From JAEXNA01 sp050486105 (GTDB taxonomy: Bacteria > Vulcanimicrobiota > Xenobia > Xenobiales > JADMJV01): DNA of 17,906 nucleotides. Made by a program: the position numbers and the translations under genes. Positions within the stretch are counted from its first letter, which is position 1; the number at the start of each line of letters is the position of its first letter. Location: the NCBI GenBank assembly GCA_050486105.1, contig JBJHCR010000106.1, positions 1-17,906 on the forward strand, in the 5' to 3' direction. Shown here piece by piece: positions 14,764-17,906 of the stretch. The notes under the pieces are model-generated. The model did no database searches and was not told the DNA's origin. It saw nothing but the letters and a program-made list of their open reading frames with translations.

Positions 14764-15921
14764 TCAGCTCTTTTCCCCAAACAATCGACGACCGAGCTTG
14801 GCCGAGGCCTCTTCTAACATATCAAAGGTGACATGGGAGTAGAGATCGGCTGTTAACCGGGTCGTACTGTGGCCCAACATATCTGCCACAATGCGCAAGT
14901 TCTCTCGGTCTTTCAGCAGAGCCGTCGCGGCGCTATGTCTAAGAGAATACAGGGTAAGATCTTCACGAAGGCCAGCTCTACGGAGAATTCTTTTTAGGCC
15001 CCTGTTCCTGAGGTTGGCAGAGTTTTCTGGAGTTCCGATGGTTGTGGCAAAGACCAAGCCGTTGTCCTCGTATCCAGACCCAGCGGAAGCCTTCTCTTTG
15101 TCCTGCTGAATCTTGTGAGAGACCAGGAGTTCTGCCATCTCTGGCTCCAGGGCCAAAGTTCGACGACTCTTGACCGTCTTGGGTGATTCGAACCGCCAGT
15201 TAGGCTGCCCCTTCACAACCTTCTTGGGACGGACCAGAACTCTTTGAATAGTCAGGCTTCGGTAACCTGGACCGAGATCGGCCCAGGTGAGACCGAGATA
15301 CTCCTCCGGGCGCATCCCTGTGGAGGCAGCCAGAACCCAAAGAGCAGCGTGGCGTTCCTCTTGAAGAGCAGCGGACACGAAAGCATTCAGGTCGGCAGCT
15401 TCTATGATCCTCATCTCCCGCTCCCTCTTGACCTTGGGGAGTTCCACGGAGAGCGCTGGGTTGACCGAGATCTCCCTCCATTTGACTGCGGCCTGGAGGG
15501 CCTGTCGAACCACGGTGTGGGCCTTCCTCACTCCGTGGGGTCCGGTCCCTGACGCGATCATCTCCCCATACTTCTGCTGAATATCAGCAGGGGTAATGGT
15601 GGCCACCGGTTGCCGACCTAAGGCCGAACCAGTAAAGTAGCGGTCAACGACCCACTGATATTCCTCGAAGGTCCGCTGACGTATGCGATGCTTGGCAGAG
15701 GAGTCGAGCCAGCGCTTGAGTAGCGTTTCCAAAGTCTCGACACTGCGGTTCCGAATCGAGCCCTCCGTCTCCAGCTCGTCGAGCTTCTGCCGAAGATACT
15801 TCTCGGCCGCCTTCTTATTAGACAAGGTCTGCATATGGCGGAGCCGTTTGCCGCTGGAGTCGTATCCAATATGAATCTCGACCCGATAGCCATTCCCCCG
15901 TTTTCGAATATAACCCCTCAT
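14764..15921 (-). CDS. int: Tyrosine recombinase (phage/ICE-type integrase)
   Basis: This 385-aa protein has the standard integrase layout: an N-terminal arm-binding AP2-like strand region (1-50), a SAM-like core-binding domain (about 62-160) and a catalytic domain (about 170-375). Catalytic residues are Arg204 (TGMRPEEYLGL), Lys248 (SPKTVKSRR), Arg328 (LYSLRHSAAT), His351 (LGHS) and the nucleophile Tyr361 (ADLYSHV). Position 325, usually the first His of HxxR, is Tyr, a variation seen in some active members. The start ATG overlaps the xis stop (ATGA), so the two are coupled. It lies downstream of the tRNA-like site, the usual arrangement for elements integrated in tRNA genes. Intact. Confidence 0.93.
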   Translation of the reverse strand: MRGYIRKRGNGYRVEIHIGYDSSGKRLRHMQTLSNKKAAEKYLRQKLDELETEGSIRNRSVETLETLLKRWLDSSAKHRIRQRTFEEYQWVVDRYFTGSALGRQPVATITPADIQQKYGEMIASGTGPHGVRKAHTVVRQALQAAVKWREISVNPALSVELPKVKREREMRIIEAADLNAFVSAALQEERHAALWVLAASTGMRPEEYLGLTWADLGPGYRSLTIQRVLVRPKKVVKGQPNWRFESPKTVKSRRTLALEPEMAELLVSHKIQQDKEKASAGSGYEDNGLVFATTIGTPENSANLRNRGLKRILRRAGLREDLTLYSLRHSAATALLKDRENLRIVADMLGHSTTRLTADLYSHVTFDMLEEASAKLGRRLFGEKS

Positions 15922-16115
15922 GCCGAGACCTCCTCGGACCGTTTTTCGGGCCCGTCGACAGAGAGGAGTATCTCCAAGGCGTGGGTGGGGATAAGGATGC
16001 GGCGTCCCAGCCGAATCGAGGGAACGGTTCCACGCCTGATGGCTTCATAGGCGGTGTTTCGTGAGATGCCAAGACAGACTGCGGCCTCGGCGACGGTTAA
16101 AGTACGTCGTTTCAT
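15918..16115 (-). CDS. xis: Excisionase / MerR-like helix-turn-helix directionality factor
   Basis: This small DNA-binding protein is about 65 aa from the ATG at 16115, which has an ideal GGAGG 6 nt upstream. An apparent longer frame up to 16205 only reads through the tRNA-like sequence. The winged helix reads LTVAEAAVCLGISRNTAYEA (6-25) then IRRGTVPSIRLGRRILIPTHALE (26-48), the classic HTH_17 excisionase pattern. Its final codon overlaps the integrase start. It is expected to bend attachment-site DNA and favour excision, and possibly to regulate int. Confidence 0.88.
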   Translation of the reverse strand: MKRRTLTVAEAAVCLGISRNTAYEAIRRGTVPSIRLGRRILIPTHALEILLSVDGPEKRSEEVSA

Positions 16116-16136
16116 ACTTGCCTCCAATGAGAATCT

Positions 16137-16204
16137 TGAAGGCATCGGGACTCGAACCCGACAAACCAGCACCAAAGGCTGGTCTCCGCACCTGCGGTGC
16201 CTCA
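16137..16204 (-). tRNA. tRNA-Gln(UUG)-like sequence with collapsed D arm; likely integrase attachment core
   Basis: On the minus strand the T arm is perfect (TCGGG-TTCGAGT-CCCGA). The anticodon arm is perfect (CCAGC-CTTTGGT-GCTGG, anticodon TTG), and the variable loop is TTTG. The acceptor stem TGAGGCA/TGCCTTC pairs 6 of 7 with one G-U. The D arm is only CCGC-AGGT-GCGG with a 4-nt loop lacking the conserved GG, and T8 is absent. The total is 68 nt instead of 72-76, and no CCA is encoded. It could be a degenerate host tRNA, a recombined hybrid, or an element-borne tRNA mimic. The xis ribosome binding site begins about 10 nt downstream. Confidence 0.5.
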
Positions 16205-16208
16205 TCTA

Positions 16209-16237
16209 ATTATATCCTTTTTTATAGCGTATAGCAA
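16209..16237 (-). promoter_or_regulatory. Sigma70-type promoter for the tRNA-like/xis-int transcript
   Basis: On the minus strand a consensus -10 TATAAT (16214-16209) is preceded by a 17-bp spacer and -35 TTGCTA (16237-16232). The predicted start (about 16202) falls within 2-3 nt of the 5' end of the tRNA-like fold. This is the strongest promoter pattern I see in the window. Confidence 0.65.
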
Positions 16238-16250
16238 ATTTTTATAGCGT
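16219..16250. promoter_or_regulatory. Tandem 12-mer operator candidate between divergent promoters
   Basis: TTTTTATAGCGT occurs at 16219-16230 and again at 16239-16250, exactly 20 bp (two helical turns) apart. A third partial TATAGC is at 16230-16235. The first copy fills the spacer of the xis-int promoter; the second lies just upstream of the regulator's -35. This placement suits binding by the adjacent XRE protein. Confidence 0.55.
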
Positions 16251-16254
16251 TTTA

Positions 16255-16283
16255 TTTAACGTCTCTGGAACTTGTGCTATCAT
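16255..16283 (+). promoter_or_regulatory. Extended -10 promoter of the XRE regulator gene
   Basis: TGCTATCAT (16275-16283) is an extended -10 (TGn-TATCAT, 5 of 6). A weak -35 TTTAAC (16255-16260) is 17 bp upstream. The expected transcription start coincides with the GTG at 16290, which points to a leaderless mRNA. Confidence 0.45.
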
Positions 16284-16289
16284 CACCGC

Positions 16290-16634
16290 GTGGGAGATCA
16301 AGCTCGCCATCAATACGTAGAACAACTTAAGCGGCTGATCGCTGGCGCGGTCAAATCCTCAATGGATGCCCACGGCAAAGTGGACCCCGGGAGTGTAGCC
16401 AAGCGGGTTGCCGGCCAAATGTGGGCTAGAACGATGCCCAAAGGCCATCCTGATCTTGCCGCCTACGTTCTCTATGTCCGAGGAGAGCTAGGCCTCACCC
16501 AACAGGAACTTGCCGACGCGATCAGCTGCCACCAAGTGACCGTGGCTCGGTGGGAGTCGGGGGAGCAGGCGCCGAGGGGGAAGAGATTAAGAGCGCTGCA
16601 AGAACTGGCCCAGTCACTCCCTTCATCTAGTTAA
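16290..16634 (+). CDS. XRE-family (Cro/CI-like) transcriptional regulator
   Basis: The protein is 114 aa from the GTG at 16290. A TTG at 16272 would lie inside the promoter, so I do not use it. Residues 60-108 form a helix-turn-helix: VRGELGLTQQELADAI then SCHQVTVARWESGEQAPRG. The N-terminal 55 residues are helical and basic, and may serve in dimerisation. It is divergent from xis-int across tandem 12-mers, the arrangement of a CI/Cro-type repressor controlling integrase and excisionase as well as its own gene. No antitoxin partner is evident. Confidence 0.8.
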   Translation: MGDQARHQYVEQLKRLIAGAVKSSMDAHGKVDPGSVAKRVAGQMWARTMPKGHPDLAAYVLYVRGELGLTQQELADAISCHQVTVARWESGEQAPRGKRLRALQELAQSLPSSS

Positions 16635-16720
16635 TGCATCAGGCTTCTACTACCAGAGCGAATAAAAATACCACAAGGAATTTCAGGCAGGTGAGCTAAG
16701 CGATTGTCCGTACAAACGGG

Positions 16721-17848
16721 GTGGGGAGTGAGCTACTGGTGACCAAACCTTCAATACATCACTTGGAACCGCTAGAAACCGGCGGTGTAGAGGCTCGAAA
16801 AGGATTCGTTTTCCAAGACCATATTGCCGCTAGATATTGTCTTGAAATGCTCGTCAATGAGGAGTTGGCTCAGGTCTGGTGCGAGGCCCAAGATGACGTC
16901 ACTCTAATCCGAAAGATTTCTCAACAGGAAATCGTTGAGTTCGTTCAAGTGAAAGGAAACGACCTGGACCAGCTCTGGAGTATTGCAAAACTATGTGAGC
17001 GCGAACGTGCCGACAAAAAGCTTAAGCAGGGAAGTTCTATTCTCGAGAAGTCCTTTGCCTACGACCGATGTGCCGAGGACCGCCGCTTCAGACTGGTAAC
17101 GAGCCGATGTGTGAAGAAAGAGCTAAGAGTCTTGACCTTTCCCAAGGAGAGAAGAAACCGTGACGACCTGAACTCGACCGTTGCCTCGATAAAAGGCAAA
17201 TTGGGAGAGATCAAATCAGAGAATGACAACCAGGTTGACTTTTGGGTTGACAACATGATTTGGGAGGAGGCCGGAGACTCGACCAGCGTACAGGCTCAAA
17301 ACATTCGATCGTTAGGGAAATGGCTTGAAGCCCAAGATGTTTGGCTTGCGAGCGATCAACAGGAAGAACTCTACGATCAGCTACTGAGTAGAGTAAAAAA
17401 AGCGGCCGTAGCATCACCGAAGAACCATCCCGAGAAGAAAAAGATTCATCGCAATGAACTTATCGCCTGGATGGAGCAACGAGCAAGAAAACAGCAATCG
17501 CCAAAGGGAACGCTGAAAGAGAAGCTCGCAGCCATAAAAGCACCCGGTGATTACTTGTCGATTGCAATCTCTCTAAGGGGTCACTATCGAAAAGCGCTCC
17601 TTGATCCAGACTTTCTTAAGCTCACCAGTAACAAAGACCGCTTGATAGCAGACGTCACATCGACTTTGCATCGCCTCAAGCTTGAGGTTGATGCGGGCAC
17701 GACACCTGGCGGCCTTAAATTCTATATGGCGTGTGTTGGCGGAATGAAGAAAATGAGTGATGCCGCTTCGAATTCGGCGGTGCCTGAATCATTCTTCCGT
17801 GAGCTTTCGGCAAGCGTGCTTGGCTTAGTTGCGGTCGGCGGTGCATGA
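16721..17848 (+). CDS. DUF4297 (Cap4-type) nuclease domain protein
   Basis: This 375-aa protein begins with a DUF4297 domain: ETGGVEARKGFVFQDHIAAR (19-38), WCEAQDDVTLI (53-63) and EFVQVKGN (73-80). It continues through SILEKSFAYDRC to RFRLVTSR (about 106-129). The acidic cluster Glu55/Asp58/Asp59 and Gln76-Val77-Lys78 fit the PD-(D/E)xK-like active site of Cap4-type effectors that degrade DNA in CBASS and Lamassu systems. No SAVED sensor domain is present. The C-terminal 150 residues (from about 235) are helical and unassigned. GTG at 16721 is the longest start; GTG at 16739, with GGGGAG 10 nt upstream, is equally plausible. The next gene starts 33 bp downstream, suggesting an operon. Confidence 0.8.
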   Translation: MGSELLVTKPSIHHLEPLETGGVEARKGFVFQDHIAARYCLEMLVNEELAQVWCEAQDDVTLIRKISQQEIVEFVQVKGNDLDQLWSIAKLCERERADKKLKQGSSILEKSFAYDRCAEDRRFRLVTSRCVKKELRVLTFPKERRNRDDLNSTVASIKGKLGEIKSENDNQVDFWVDNMIWEEAGDSTSVQAQNIRSLGKWLEAQDVWLASDQQEELYDQLLSRVKKAAVASPKNHPEKKKIHRNELIAWMEQRARKQQSPKGTLKEKLAAIKAPGDYLSIAISLRGHYRKALLDPDFLKLTSNKDRLIADVTSTLHRLKLEVDAGTTPGGLKFYMACVGGMKKMSDAASNSAVPESFFRELSASVLGLVAVGGA

Positions 17849-17881
17849 TCGGCTTCTAGAACTATGATCGAGGAGGCCGGA

Positions 17882-17906
17882 ATGTTTGAAGAGACTGAAC
17901 GAAAAC
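17882..17906 (+). CDS. Start of a further gene in the DUF4297 operon, cut by window edge
   Basis: An ATG at 17882 is preceded by GAGGAGG (17870-17876) at ideal spacing and begins MFEETERK before the window ends. It lies 33 bp after the DUF4297 stop, so the two are probably co-transcribed. In Lamassu/ABC-three-component operons the nuclease is followed by a small middle component and an SMC-like ATPase, but eight residues cannot show which gene this is. An in-frame ATG at 17864 would add six residues. Confidence 0.5.

Noticed and set aside
14361..14780. 139-codon open frame on the minus strand downstream of int
   Set aside because: Proline/serine-rich translation, no ribosome binding site, spans two hairpins and overlaps the int end; no family resemblance.
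16116..16205. Upstream extension of the xis frame giving a 95-aa protein
   Set aside because: The added residues are translation of the tRNA-like sequence; the ATG at 16115 has an ideal GGAGG.
1..17906. CRISPR array or cas genes
   Set aside because: No regularly spaced direct repeats longer than about 12 bp and no Cas motifs seen on either strand.
1..17906. Second copy of the tRNA 3' end as the opposite attachment site
   Set aside because: No other match to the T-arm core (TCGGGTTCGAGTCCCGA) found in the window, so the far element boundary is not visible.

Overview
This window looks like an accessory (defence-island-like) stretch of a chromosome or integrated element from a Gram-negative-type environmental bacterium of moderate GC. 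No ribosomal or strongly taxon-specific gene is present, so I do not name a phylum. The tightest clue is the left end: a SLOG-fold protein, a small FMN-binding pyridoxamine-phosphate-oxidase-like protein and a four-helix membrane protein. These look like ordinary background genes rather than cargo.

Layout. (1) 1-1757, minus strand: truncated SLOG protein, PNPOx-like flavoprotein, membrane protein. (2) 1835-3417: a 71-bp long-hairpin repeat, then an IS3-family element with orfA and orfB in -1 frames joined by an A8 slippery run. (3) 3389-7073: gene-poor accessory DNA with an unrecognised 291-aa protein (minus), a frameshifted remnant of a toxin- or nuclease-like gene, a CHAP cysteine-peptidase/amidase-like protein with an N-terminal beta domain but no signal peptide, and a G-rich (G4-capable) intergenic stretch. 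(4) 7074-9952: a two-gene, translationally coupled module of an SF1 helicase with a degenerate nuclease-like N-terminus and a DUF2290 protein. This is the best candidate here for a poorly described defence system. (5) 10078-11456: an intact IS256-family element whose right end sits inside hsdS. (6) 11378-14289, minus: type I restriction-modification hsdM and hsdS. The C-terminal helix of HsdS is replaced by IS-encoded residues and no hsdR is present. (7) 14641-16115, minus: tyrosine integrase and excisionase (4-nt overlap) with hairpins downstream. (8) 16137-16290: a 68-nt tRNA-Gln(UUG)-like sequence with a collapsed D arm directly upstream of xis, under a near-consensus promoter. A divergent, probably leaderless XRE regulator lies opposite, and two identical 12-mers 20 bp apart lie between the promoters. 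(9) 16721-17906, plus: a DUF4297 (Cap4-type) nuclease protein followed by a gene cut off by the window end, possibly the start of a Lamassu/ABC-three-component-like operon.

How it fits together. The integrase, excisionase, tRNA-like site and XRE regulator form a compact integration/excision switch. The defence-type genes (helicase plus DUF2290, HsdM/HsdS, DUF4297) look like cargo on both sides of that switch. The two IS elements have reshaped the cargo, and the IS256 copy appears to have disabled the type I system. All functional assignments are from motif reading by eye; no search was run.
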